In this document: positions 1-6,240 of the stretch, in pieces | Position numbering within the stretch: position 1 is the first letter of the stretch | How the letters are laid out: every line of letters begins with the position of its first letter | Assembly: GCA_947628355.1 (NCBI GenBank) | Contig: CANQZO010000081.1 | Location: forward strand, 1 to 8,454 | Direction of reading: 5' to 3' | From: Candidatus Gastranaerophilales bacterium | GTDB lineage: Bacteria > Cyanobacteriota > Vampirovibrionia > Gastranaerophilales > Gastranaerophilaceae | DNA length: 8,454 bases | Program-made: the position numbers and the translations under genes | The notes under the pieces: generated by a model | What the model was told of the DNA's origin: nothing | The model's input: the letters and a program-made list of their open reading frames with translations, nothing else | Database searches by the model: none

Positions 1-41
1 TTACTAATGAAGAAATCGAAAACATTTTAAAAAAATTTTAA
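1..41 (+). CDS. C-terminal end of an upstream gene (partial)
   Basis: The frame beginning at base 3 reads TNEEIENILKKF and stops with TAA at 39-41. The lysine/glutamate-rich amphipathic ending is typical of a real protein C-terminus, and the gene would converge on the restriction-modification operon that ends at 202. Only 12 residues are visible, so the product cannot be named. A chance open frame is possible in such AT-rich DNA. Confidence 0.4.
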   Translation, partial: TNEEIENILKKF

Positions 42-156
42 TTATTTTTTTTATTCAGAACCAAACATTTCGATAATAAGAGAATAGCTATAAATCAAAT
101 AACTATAACGTAATATCATAAATAAGATTTTAAAAAACAATAGTGCTGGCAGTTAA

Positions 157-185
157 AATAAATATACCTATTACAAATATTTATT
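157..185. terminator. possible weak bidirectional terminator hairpin
   Basis: AATAAATAT (157-165) and ATATTTATT (177-185) are perfect 9-bp inverted arms around an 11-nt loop. They lie between two convergent genes, 17 bases past the stop of the leftward operon. The stem is entirely A/T and has only a broken T-rich tract beyond it, so it would be a weak intrinsic terminator. No better hairpin is visible between 42 and 201. Confidence 0.25.
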
Positions 186-201
186 ATAAATTAGTAAACA
201 A

Positions 202-1818
202 TTATAATAATTGCAATTGCTGTTGACAAACATTGTTTTTTGCCATTTCAGAGAAACTTTTAATATCAAACTTCTTAACTTCAATATCTTGTTTATTATA
301 GTATAGTGCCCATAATAAATATGATATTGTCAAGTCATAAAGACGATTATTATTTTCACTTATATTATTGTCTTTCATATACGAACTAATTTCGTATATA
401 ATATCTTCAATTGTTTCTTTTTTGCTGTAAAAATTATCTTTAGGAATATCTGATTTCTGAAAAGTCACATATATATCAGATTTTGGGGAAAAATTTGCCC
501 AACTTTTATTAAAAGGGCTGCCATATGTGTCATAAATACTTGTATCTACAAGACTAAAGCCTAAATCTCTACATTTTGAAATAACAGCCTTCCATATTTC
601 AGAATTTTTATTTTGAAAGCAAAGTGTAAAATATTTATTTGGCTTGAGGGCACTATATATGTTCTCAAGAGATTTAGACAACAATTCGTTAAATTCTTGC
701 TCTCCTTTATTTTGTACTGGATTTATTATAACCTCTTCCTTGGTATTGTATGATTTATCTAGCCATGCATTCCAAATATACGAAAGCTCTGAATATTGAA
801 TTGCATCGCCATATGGTGGGTCTGTGAAAAAATAATCAATACTATTTTCTTCAATATTATCTAAAGCTGATACGTTATCAATAGACCAAGAACCATAATT
901 TATGTTATGCGATTTTTTTTCCATTTCTCTTTTATACTGCTGTTTTTTAGCTTTTATTATATTTTCAATTCTATCTTCAAATCTAAACCATACATTTTCT
1001 TCAATATAATCATCCGGAACCCAATAATTATTTACTCCTAATGGTCTTACATTTTCACTCTTAAGTTTACTTACATGTAATACAGTATTTGTAAAAGCAA
1101 GAAGGAACAATTCTTTATTTTTACCATCTAATTTTTGTATTTCGTCATATAACAAGGATAATGCATATAAATTTCTTTTGGTGTACATATCTGTTACTAA
1201 AGATATTCCTTTATAACTGAACCTATCTTTATAGAATTTTTTAGGAAAGCTTTTTTTAGGAATCCATTTTTCAATATTTAATTTTTTATAATTTTGCAAA
1301 TCTAAAATTTCTTCTTTTGTTAATTCATGTTTTGTGCATTTAGATTTACAATTATCACAATATATCATCCCTGAATATTTATTTTCAAATTTTGGGCCAA
1401 TATTAATATATTTATAATACAAATGTTTACCACATTTTGGACAAACATATTCTGTAATATACAAGTTCATAATTGATTTTTTACAAGATTTAGTTAGCAT
1501 TTTTAAATCTTTTTCTAAGGCTTCAAAATCAATATCGTTTATTAAAGTACCACTTGAAACCTGAATAGCAGAAGGATTAAGATCCCTCCCTATAAAATTT
1601 CTATTATTAATTACTGCTTCCAATCCCGTACAACCACTACCGCAAAAAGGATCCATTACTGTATCGTTCTTGTTTGAGTATTCATTGATATATTTTTCAA
1701 CAATATACCATGGTTTTCTAGCCCAATATTTATGAATTTTGTATATCTTGGAATACTCTTTTTGGTAATTTTCATCAGAATATAGACTATTGATTATTTT
1801 ATCCAGTATTTCCTTCAT
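202..1818 (-). CDS. DPPY-type DNA amino-methyltransferase with zinc-ribbon insertion
   Basis: This is an S-adenosylmethionine-dependent DNA methyltransferase of 538 residues, probably adenine-N6 (or cytosine-N4), acting as a protection enzyme. An N-terminal HKYWARKP segment (29-36) precedes motif I, DPFCGSGCT (56-64), which binds the cofactor. Catalytic motif IV, TDPPYGD, lies far downstream at 332-338. Between them is a long region with paired cysteines C126/C129 and C154/C157 (plus C161), a likely zinc ribbon that may belong to the target-recognition part. Motif I before IV with about 270 residues between is an alpha-like order. The start chosen is ATG at 1818, which shares a base with the stop of the upstream methyltransferase (TAATG) and has AAGGAAAG just ahead. 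A TTG eight codons earlier (1842) is also open but poorly placed. It is the last gene of the five-gene operon, so translation is probably coupled to the gene before it. The methylase family is secure; the modified base and recognition site are not. Confidence 0.9.
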   Translation of the reverse strand: MKEILDKIINSLYSDENYQKEYSKIYKIHKYWARKPWYIVEKYINEYSNKNDTVMDPFCGSGCTGLEAVINNRNFIGRDLNPSAIQVSSGTLINDIDFEALEKDLKMLTKSCKKSIMNLYITEYVCPKCGKHLYYKYINIGPKFENKYSGMIYCDNCKSKCTKHELTKEEILDLQNYKKLNIEKWIPKKSFPKKFYKDRFSYKGISLVTDMYTKRNLYALSLLYDEIQKLDGKNKELFLLAFTNTVLHVSKLKSENVRPLGVNNYWVPDDYIEENVWFRFEDRIENIIKAKKQQYKREMEKKSHNINYGSWSIDNVSALDNIEENSIDYFFTDPPYGDAIQYSELSYIWNAWLDKSYNTKEEVIINPVQNKGEQEFNELLSKSLENIYSALKPNKYFTLCFQNKNSEIWKAVISKCRDLGFSLVDTSIYDTYGSPFNKSWANFSPKSDIYVTFQKSDIPKDNFYSKKETIEDIIYEISSYMKDNNISENNNRLYDLTISYLLWALYYNKQDIEVKKFDIKSFSEMAKNNVCQQQLQLL

Positions 1819-2849
1819 TATTCTTTCCTTAGTATTAGGCAATAATGATGTAAGATATTACTTGCCCATGAGTTTGGATAGCCATATGGTGATAAACCAA
1901 TTTTATCTTGAATCCATATTTTCTCATCCTTTAATACATACTTTTCTCCAAGAATTCTTGCCATGTCCCAAGCTAATGGATACATTTTCCCACCCTTCTT
2001 GACGTTTTTTACGATAATAGTAATGTAAGCACCATCTGCTAGTTTATCATATAGCTTTAAATAAACAGAACAAACTTCTTTAAGAAATAGTTCATAATCA
2101 TCAATATTTCCCAAATCAGCTGTTGCATCAGAATAGTGAACATCCAAACCTTTTTTCTCTCGTTCTTTTTTAAAGCCATCTGTACTTCTATTCAAAACAT
2201 CCCAATAAGGAGGAGATGATATTGAATAATTAATAACTGGCAGTTTTATTTTATCAATATTTCTACAATCATCATTAATGACATTATTTTTAAATTCTGG
2301 TGTTCTTTTAAGAATAATATCAAAATATTTTTTATTTAACTCAATTCCATAACCAATTCTATTGGTACGTCGACAAGCCACTAAAGTGCTTCCTATTCCT
2401 GCAAATGGATCTAATACAGTATCCCCCTCTTTTGTAAAATATTTTACGAAATCAGAAATCATAGTAGGTGAAAATGTTGCAGGGTGTGCTTGCGTATCCT
2501 TTGTTACTGCACGTTCCTCTTGTAGATCGCTTTGCAAAGCATTAAAAATAAACCAACTACAAGTAAATTTTGTCCACTCTTTCCCGGTTAAATCATTTAT
2601 TTTATTCCTTAAATCATAAGCACCGTCATTTACATTGAGAATAATTGCTTGAGCCTTTTCAACAAGTCCAGCTGGCTGGTATAATTTTACCTCTGCCCAA
2701 TTGTCTTTATATAGCTTTGGAATTTTATTAACACTTGTCATATAAATGTTATCTAAAATATTTTTTGCTTTTTTCTGCTTGTCTTTATCTGGATGAGGCA
2801 CAATTTTTCTAGAATTATCTTTATAATAAAAACATTGTTGCTCTGACAT
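1818..2849 (-). CDS. SPPY-type DNA amino-methyltransferase (probably N4-cytosine)
   Basis: The 343-residue protein is a DNA methyltransferase. AHPATFSP (121-128) matches the motif X region, DPFAGIGST (147-155) is the cofactor-binding motif I, and SSPPYWD (211-217) is catalytic motif IV. SPPY rather than DPPY is most often seen in N4-cytosine enzymes, so m4C is the likeliest product, though N6-adenine cannot be excluded. Only about 60 residues separate motifs I and IV, so target recognition probably lies in residues 1-110 or in the insert after 217. The start is ATG at 2849, preceded by an excellent AAAAGGAG. An in-frame ATG at 2879 would add 10 residues, but it has no ribosome site and falls inside the predicted promoter. 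It is fourth in the operon and overlaps the next methyltransferase by one base. Two different methylases in one operon suggest one per strand of an asymmetric site. Confidence 0.9.
   Translation of the reverse strand: MSEQQCFYYKDNSRKIVPHPDKDKQKKAKNILDNIYMTSVNKIPKLYKDNWAEVKLYQPAGLVEKAQAIILNVNDGAYDLRNKINDLTGKEWTKFTCSWFIFNALQSDLQEERAVTKDTQAHPATFSPTMISDFVKYFTKEGDTVLDPFAGIGSTLVACRRTNRIGYGIELNKKYFDIILKRTPEFKNNVINDDCRNIDKIKLPVINYSISSPPYWDVLNRSTDGFKKEREKKGLDVHYSDATADLGNIDDYELFLKEVCSVYLKLYDKLADGAYITIIVKNVKKGGKMYPLAWDMARILGEKYVLKDEKIWIQDKIGLSPYGYPNSWASNILHHYCLILRKE
1823..1830 (-). promoter_or_regulatory. ribosome binding site of the DPPY methyltransferase
   Basis: AAGGAAAG on the minus strand ends 4 nt before the ATG at 1818. 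It favours that start over the TTG at 1842, and the site lies inside the end of the upstream gene, as expected for translational coupling. Confidence 0.55.
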
Positions 2850-2854
2850 TAATT

Positions 2855-2862
2855 CTCCTTTT
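2855..2862 (-). promoter_or_regulatory. ribosome binding site setting the SPPY methyltransferase start
   Basis: AAAAGGAG on the minus strand sits 5 nt before ATG 2849. It is one of the strongest ribosome sites in the operon and fixes this start over the upstream ATG at 2879. Confidence 0.7.
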
Positions 2863-2869
2863 CGTATGT

Positions 2870-2898
2870 AGTTTAGCATTACAACAAAGACATATCAA
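2870..2898 (-). promoter_or_regulatory. internal promoter for the two methyltransferase genes
   Basis: Reading leftward, TTGATA (2898-2893, 5 of 6 to the -35 consensus) is followed by exactly 17 nt and then TAAACT (2875-2870), preceded by TGC, which makes an extended -10. The predicted start near 2863 would give a leader of about 14 nt with the ribosome site at its 5' end. It lies in the only real gap of the operon and would let the methyltransferases be made without the nucleases. This is a match by eye, not an experiment. Confidence 0.5.
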
Positions 2899-3554
2899 GT
2901 GATTGAAATATCTTCATTTTTTAATTCTTTTAAAGAACAATTACCATTATAAAATTTAGTTTTAAAATACTTTATTTTCATACCAGCAGCTGTACATTTT
3001 CTAAATATTAATTTGGCATCTTTTTCTTTATCATTTAGCTTAATGTTGCTTATGTGCGGATTCATTATTATAAAGCAGTATTCTACTTTATAGCCCTGTT
3101 TTAAGAGCATTAGTATTTCTTTAAGTTGTCGTTGCGTTCTTCCGCAGCTTACTAAAGGGTACACCGCCTCATTTTTATTTGCCAAGATACCCTTTGCTTC
3201 AATAATCAATTTCTTATTAGATACATAAAAGTCGGTTTTATAATCTTTAATATAGTGCTCTCGGTATAATGTATCTTTGCTGTATTTTTTAAATAAAAAT
3301 TCCTGCATTAAATCATTTACATAATTTAAATTAAGTAATGTCCAAACATTATCAACTTTTGCTGCTTGTAGTGTGTATTTTGTACGAAGTTGTTTGCCTT
3401 TATTTGGAACAAGTAATACAGTTTTTTTATTTAAATTAATATAATTTTTTAATTTGGAAGAGCTTGAAACATAACATTCCTCCTGCTTGTTTGCAATATC
3501 AACCAAGCATAAAAAACGATTATCTTTTTCTTTGACAAATTTCCCTGTTATCAT
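2895..3554 (-). CDS. divergent SfsA-family nuclease
   Basis: The 219-residue protein matches the SfsA (DNA/RNA nuclease) layout in order and length. A small N-terminal beta-rich domain (about 1-80) carries LLVPNKGKQLRTKY (47-60) and VWTLLNLNYVNDL (70-82), equivalent to the family's kR-ky and N-terminal core segments. A PD-(D/E)xK-like catalytic half has KTDFYV (D108), IIEAKG (E119, K121), then R139 with QRQLKEI (141-147) and a late KDAKLIF segment. The family's usual H-x-NTG and FPDA-T-RG motifs are replaced, so this is a specialised branch, not the housekeeping sugar-fermentation protein. The start is one base after the stop of the preceding gene, with AAAAGG ahead. Its place between nuclease candidates and methyltransferases suggests a role in DNA cleavage or processing within the restriction system; that role is inference. 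Confidence 0.75.
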   Translation of the reverse strand: MITGKFVKEKDNRFLCLVDIANKQEECYVSSSSKLKNYINLNKKTVLLVPNKGKQLRTKYTLQAAKVDNVWTLLNLNYVNDLMQEFLFKKYSKDTLYREHYIKDYKTDFYVSNKKLIIEAKGILANKNEAVYPLVSCGRTQRQLKEILMLLKQGYKVEYCFIIMNPHISNIKLNDKEKDAKLIFRKCTAAGMKIKYFKTKFYNGNCSLKELKNEDISIT

Positions 3555-3555
3555 A

Positions 3556-4578
3556 CTACCTTTTTAATTTAATACTTCCATCTATCAAACCAAGTTTTAT
3601 AATATCCATACATTCTTTAAAAATTGATAGAACTCTTCCCTTCATCGGAGCATCAGAAATTGCAACTAATTTACTAATAACTTCTGAAGGAACATTCTCC
3701 AAATCATCACGCGTAACATAAAAAACATTATCTTCATGTCTAAGCAAATGCCATTCTTTATCATCAGCTTTATGTTCATCAAGATATGCAACCTCTTCAG
3801 AATTCATTCTAGGACATAAATAATAGACCTTTTTACCATAAAATAAATATTTAGATAAATACATTTCTCCGACAGCAATATGTCCTGCTCTTTGAGAGCC
3901 ATCGGTATAATTACGCTTCATTCTTCCTGCATATTTAATAATATAATCCTCATTTAATATAGTTGATCGTTTATTGGCAAATATATCCCAATTATAATCA
4001 TATTTTTTAAACTTATTTTCATACCAAAATTTATGCATTACTTCAGCATAACCTTTAAGATATTGGTTAACCTGTTCGGAGGCACGACCATATTTTATAA
4101 TAAGTTCTAAGAGGTCATTGACAATATTTAAATCCTGAATAATTAAGTATGCACCATCTCCATGTTCATATATAGTAGCATTATAAGCCATTTCAAACAA
4201 ATCCGGTTGAACAATACTATCACCTTTTCTTAAATAATAGATTCCAATATAACCATTTTTTACTGCGCCTAAAGCATGATGAAATCTTTGATATTGAGCA
4301 TTCCCAGTACTTCCTCTATTTAAAGCATCCGTTCCTTCAAGCCCTATTAGTGGGATCTCAACAATATTGCCATCAATTTCTTTTTGCTCAAACCAACCAG
4401 CATCGCATGAACCATAGTTAACTCCGTTATAAGAAAAAGTAAGTCCACCTTCTTCAACTAATTTTTGATCTTCGTTGCTACTATCTGGAAATATTCTTAG
4501 GGCAATACCCTCAAATCGTTTGACTTTATCTTTAATTTCATTTTTTACAATTTGATCACTAGACATTCCGGAAGACAT
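3556..4578 (-). CDS. putative restriction endonuclease subunit, family not recognised
   Basis: A soluble protein of 340 residues with no signal peptide or membrane segment. I do not recognise the family with confidence. Residues 54-100 look like a variant restriction nuclease core: D59 in SCDAGW, then a beta strand IPLIGL leading into E81-G-T83, a glycine-rich turn, and QYQRFHH (95-101). A hydrophobic strand YIGIYYL (110-116) follows. This D / ExT / QxxR spacing resembles PD-(D/E)xK enzymes in which the lysine is replaced. The C-terminal half (about 180-340) is charged and could be a recognition or dimer domain. The gene begins 2 nt after the stop of the upstream nuclease and ends 1 nt before the SfsA-like gene, so it belongs to the same system. 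A second ATG four codons in is possible; GGAG, 11 nt before the first ATG, supports the longer form. It could instead be a non-catalytic specificity subunit. Confidence 0.8.
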   Translation of the reverse strand: MSSGMSSDQIVKNEIKDKVKRFEGIALRIFPDSSNEDQKLVEEGGLTFSYNGVNYGSCDAGWFEQKEIDGNIVEIPLIGLEGTDALNRGSTGNAQYQRFHHALGAVKNGYIGIYYLRKGDSIVQPDLFEMAYNATIYEHGDGAYLIIQDLNIVNDLLELIIKYGRASEQVNQYLKGYAEVMHKFWYENKFKKYDYNWDIFANKRSTILNEDYIIKYAGRMKRNYTDGSQRAGHIAVGEMYLSKYLFYGKKVYYLCPRMNSEEVAYLDEHKADDKEWHLLRHEDNVFYVTRDDLENVPSEVISKLVAISDAPMKGRVLSIFKECMDIIKLGLIDGSIKLKR

Positions 4579-4580
4579 TT

Positions 4581-5642
4581 CTAATCACACTCCTTTATTG
4601 CTTCAACAATTTCCTTAATTGATAAGTTGTTTGTTACTTTTATTATTTTTTCTTGATTATATTTTCCCTTTGGTTCAAGCTTATTAATATAATTCGCCAA
4701 TTCTGTATTTTTAAAATTAGATAAGATATATAATTTTAAATAATTATTAAACCAATTTATGTATTGCTGAAAATCAAGATCACCTTCTCCCTCTTTATAA
4801 ATTTGTTCAGATTCTTTTAGCATTATTTCAAAATTACCGTTTATATTAAACATGCCAAAGCAATTCTTTGTTGGATAAGGTTTATCGGGATGCATTTCGT
4901 ATCCCTTACAGAACAACCCTGTTTTTAAATATTTTTCTAATTGGGAAGCCATTATTGTTGTCGCTGTTTTGGCCTCTCCAACAATAATATTTTCTATATT
5001 TAGATTTTCTGTAATTACATAGTTTCCAGAAATTTTTAGCAATGCTAATTCAATAAGATGGAAACCGTTACCACTAAAATTTTTATAACCACCGAAATCA
5101 GGTGTTCCAATTGTATGCATTAATGGAATCTGATTTTCTACAATATAACCTCGTTTTTTAAAAAATTCACAAGCTAAATACTCTAAAAAACACTCCATCC
5201 CATTTCCATTTTTCCAACCTTCTATTCTAAAAACAATGAAATCTGTCGGTGCCAGTTTATTTTCAATAAGTATATTATGGATTTTTTCTATTTCACTATG
5301 AAACTCCCTTTCACTATTACATTCGCATAGCAAAATATACTTATCACCATTAAATAAATATGACTTTGAATTCTTCAGCTCACTAGGGGAATAGTATAAA
5401 TTATGATTATCGAAGATTCCTGTTACAAAGTTATATTGAAACGCTTCTCTTAATATTTTTGTTGTTCCCTTTGGACTAAACGGATAACAAGGATCATCCA
5501 AATATCCAGCACCGGTTACATTAGAAAACAAAAATGCTTCTATGGGCTGCATTTTAATGGCTTTTCCTATCACGGTTTCTACGAGAGGAAAAGAGAAATT
5601 TCTTGAAAATATTTGTAATATACTTTCTTTATTTAACTCCAA
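4581..5642 (-). CDS. PD-(D/E)xK restriction endonuclease
   Basis: The predicted 353-residue cytoplasmic protein has a clear nuclease core. Helix ECFLEYLACEFFKKRGY (150-166) leads to GTPDFGG (D182), then a strand IIVGEAKT with E223 and K225, and a following helix with Q234 and EKYL. This is the PD-(D/E)xK signature of restriction and repair nucleases. The N-terminal 140 residues show no motif I recognise and may bind DNA. It is the first gene of the leftward operon; the next starts 2 nt after its stop. The start is uncertain. TTG at 5642 has AAGGAGG four bases ahead and is preferred. An in-frame ATG at 5690 would add 16 residues (369 in all) but has only AAAGG nine bases ahead and lies in a predicted hairpin. 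The likely role is cleavage of DNA not modified by the two methyltransferases; the exact type of system is inference. Confidence 0.85.
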   Translation of the reverse strand: MELNKESILQIFSRNFSFPLVETVIGKAIKMQPIEAFLFSNVTGAGYLDDPCYPFSPKGTTKILREAFQYNFVTGIFDNHNLYYSPSELKNSKSYLFNGDKYILLCECNSEREFHSEIEKIHNILIENKLAPTDFIVFRIEGWKNGNGMECFLEYLACEFFKKRGYIVENQIPLMHTIGTPDFGGYKNFSGNGFHLIELALLKISGNYVITENLNIENIIVGEAKTATTIMASQLEKYLKTGLFCKGYEMHPDKPYPTKNCFGMFNINGNFEIMLKESEQIYKEGEGDLDFQQYINWFNNYLKLYILSNFKNTELANYINKLEPKGKYNQEKIIKVTNNLSIKEIVEAIKECD

Positions 5643-5646
5643 AAGG

Positions 5647-5653
5647 CCTCCTT
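5647..5653 (-). promoter_or_regulatory. ribosome binding site favouring a TTG start
   Basis: AAGGAGG on the minus strand is the strongest ribosome site near the first operon gene. It is followed by CCTT and then TTG at 5642. It argues that translation begins at TTG, a weak codon that may limit nuclease synthesis, rather than at ATG 5690. Confidence 0.5.
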
Positions 5654-5678
5654 GGTTGTTATTTAAATGAGGAAAGAG

Positions 5679-5706
5679 ATAAAGGCCCATAAGCCATGAC
5701 CTTTAT
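5679..5706 (-). promoter_or_regulatory. inverted repeat upstream of the nuclease operon
   Basis: ATAAAGG (5679-5685) and CCTTTAT (5700-5706) form a perfect 7-bp inverted repeat with a 14-nt spacer, just ahead of the operon's first gene. It could be a leader hairpin or a binding site. It covers the alternative ATG at 5690. The arms are short, so it may be fortuitous. Confidence 0.3.
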
Positions 5707-5822
5707 GATTTCTTTTACTCCTTATGCTAAATATTCTATCATAAATACTAGACATGGTTTTGCTGTAAACTTGACTTGCTTATAACTTTGAGTGATGAAC
5801 ACGACACGTTAAAGGAGGTCAT

Positions 5823-6009
5823 ATGGAAAAAGTTGGATTTAATATTACTCCAAAAGAGTTGAGTTAAGTAAGTAGTCTGAGAATATTTATAACACTGCTG
5901 TTGTTATTGATTATTTTGTTGCTAATCAGCAAGAGATTGAAGAATGCTACAATCTTGCAATGGTATTAAGCACCTGAGAAACGATGTGGATGTGTTAAAT
6001 GCCATTTAA
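5823..6009 (+). pseudogene. decayed small gene (stop plus two frameshifts)
   Basis: A textbook ribosome site, AAAGGAGG (5811-5818), precedes ATG 5823, but the reading frame hits TAA after 14 codons (MEKVGFNITPKELS). Skipping that stop continues with VSSLR. One lost base near 5880 restores NIYNTAVVIDYFVANQQEIE and then ECYNLAMV. A second lost base near 5967 restores KHLRNDVDVLNAI, ending at TAA 6007-6009. With the two bases put back, the span is 63 codons including the stop, giving a coherent acidic, helical small protein of about 62 residues. I do not recognise its family. Three independent lesions in a frame that still reads as protein point to a gene decaying after it lost its use. A programmed shift is unlikely, given the plain stop and two separate slips. 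Confidence 0.65.
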
Positions 6010-6062
6010 AAGGTGTTTAATCGGTGTTAAAAAATTATTGTGTTGAAATGATACGATATAGG

Positions 6063-6080
6063 AGATATACACGTATATCT
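6063..6080. promoter_or_regulatory. 18-bp palindrome, candidate repressor operator
   Basis: AGATATAC (6063-6070) and GTATATCT (6073-6080) are perfect 8-bp inverted arms separated by AC. A third related half-site, GATATAG, occurs at 6055-6061. The palindrome covers where the -35 and spacer of the adjacent extended -10 promoter would be, the classic place for a repressor to block RNA polymerase. The XRE protein encoded downstream is the obvious candidate binder; that link is inference. Confidence 0.5.
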
Positions 6081-6081
6081 A

Positions 6082-6090
6082 TGCTATAAT
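6082..6090 (+). promoter_or_regulatory. extended -10 promoter, rightward
   Basis: TGC followed by TATAAT (6085-6090) is a perfect extended -10 element. No good -35 lies 17 nt upstream, where the palindrome sits instead. It points rightward to the two-gene unit beginning at 6236 and would give a leader of about 140 nt. The surrounding CTATAAT-A-ATTATAG is itself palindromic, so a leftward -10 is also present at 6097-6092, but with no supporting -35. Confidence 0.45.
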
Positions 6091-6186
6091 AATTATAGAA
6101 CAGAGTATTCAAGAATCTTTAAACTTTGACAAAAATAACTTTTTTGTAAAATACATACATTATCTTAATAAAATTTATAAATTCAC

Positions 6187-6215
6187 TTGACAAATTTTAA
6201 TTTTATAGAAATAAT
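6187..6215 (+). promoter_or_regulatory. proximal promoter of the rightward pair
   Basis: TTGACA (6187-6192) matches the -35 consensus exactly and is followed by a 17-nt spacer and AATAAT (6210-6215, 5 of 6). The predicted start near 6222 leaves only about 14 nt before the ATG at 6236, with the ribosome site at the extreme 5' end. Another TTGACA at 6126-6131 has TAAAAT only 15 nt away and is weaker. Confidence 0.5.
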
Positions 6216-6240
6216 AGCATGTAAAGGAGGCTTACATGCT
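6216..6240 (+). promoter_or_regulatory. inverted repeat enclosing the ribosome site and start codon
   Basis: AGCATGTAA (6216-6224) and TTACATGCT (6232-6240) are perfect 9-bp inverted arms around a 7-nt loop, AGGAGGC. The Shine-Dalgarno core therefore sits in the loop and the ATG at 6236 in the right arm. On a long transcript this hairpin would hide the start codon. As DNA, it spans the predicted transcription start of the proximal promoter and could be an operator. Either use is inference; the symmetry is plain in the sequence. Confidence 0.55.

Noticed and set aside
1790..2002. Plus-strand open frame of 70 codons
   Set aside because: It lies opposite the two methyltransferase genes, has no ribosome site and encodes no recognisable motif; it is an antisense shadow.
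2362..2619. Plus-strand open frame of 85 codons
   Set aside because: It is antisense to the motif I region of the SPPY methyltransferase and has no initiation signal.
202..2849. BREX, DISARM or type III system based on the methyltransferases
   Set aside because: No helicase, phosphatase, PLD or type III Res subunit is present; the neighbours are small nuclease-like proteins.
2850..2879. Ten-residue N-terminal extension of the SPPY methyltransferase from ATG 2879
   Set aside because: There is no ribosome site before it and it overlaps the predicted -10 element; AAAAGGAG favours ATG 2849.
5659..5697. Twelve-codon minus-strand leader peptide (MAYGPLSLSSFK) ahead of the first nuclease gene
   Set aside because: The only AAAGG is 2 nt from its ATG, and AAGGAG is 20 nt away, so initiation is doubtful; nothing in the peptide suggests attenuation.
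5738..5769. Leftward promoter TTTACA ... TATGAT for the nuclease operon
   Set aside because: The spacer is 20 nt and shifting to 17 nt leaves a poor -10. A promoter must lie nearby, but I cannot place it.
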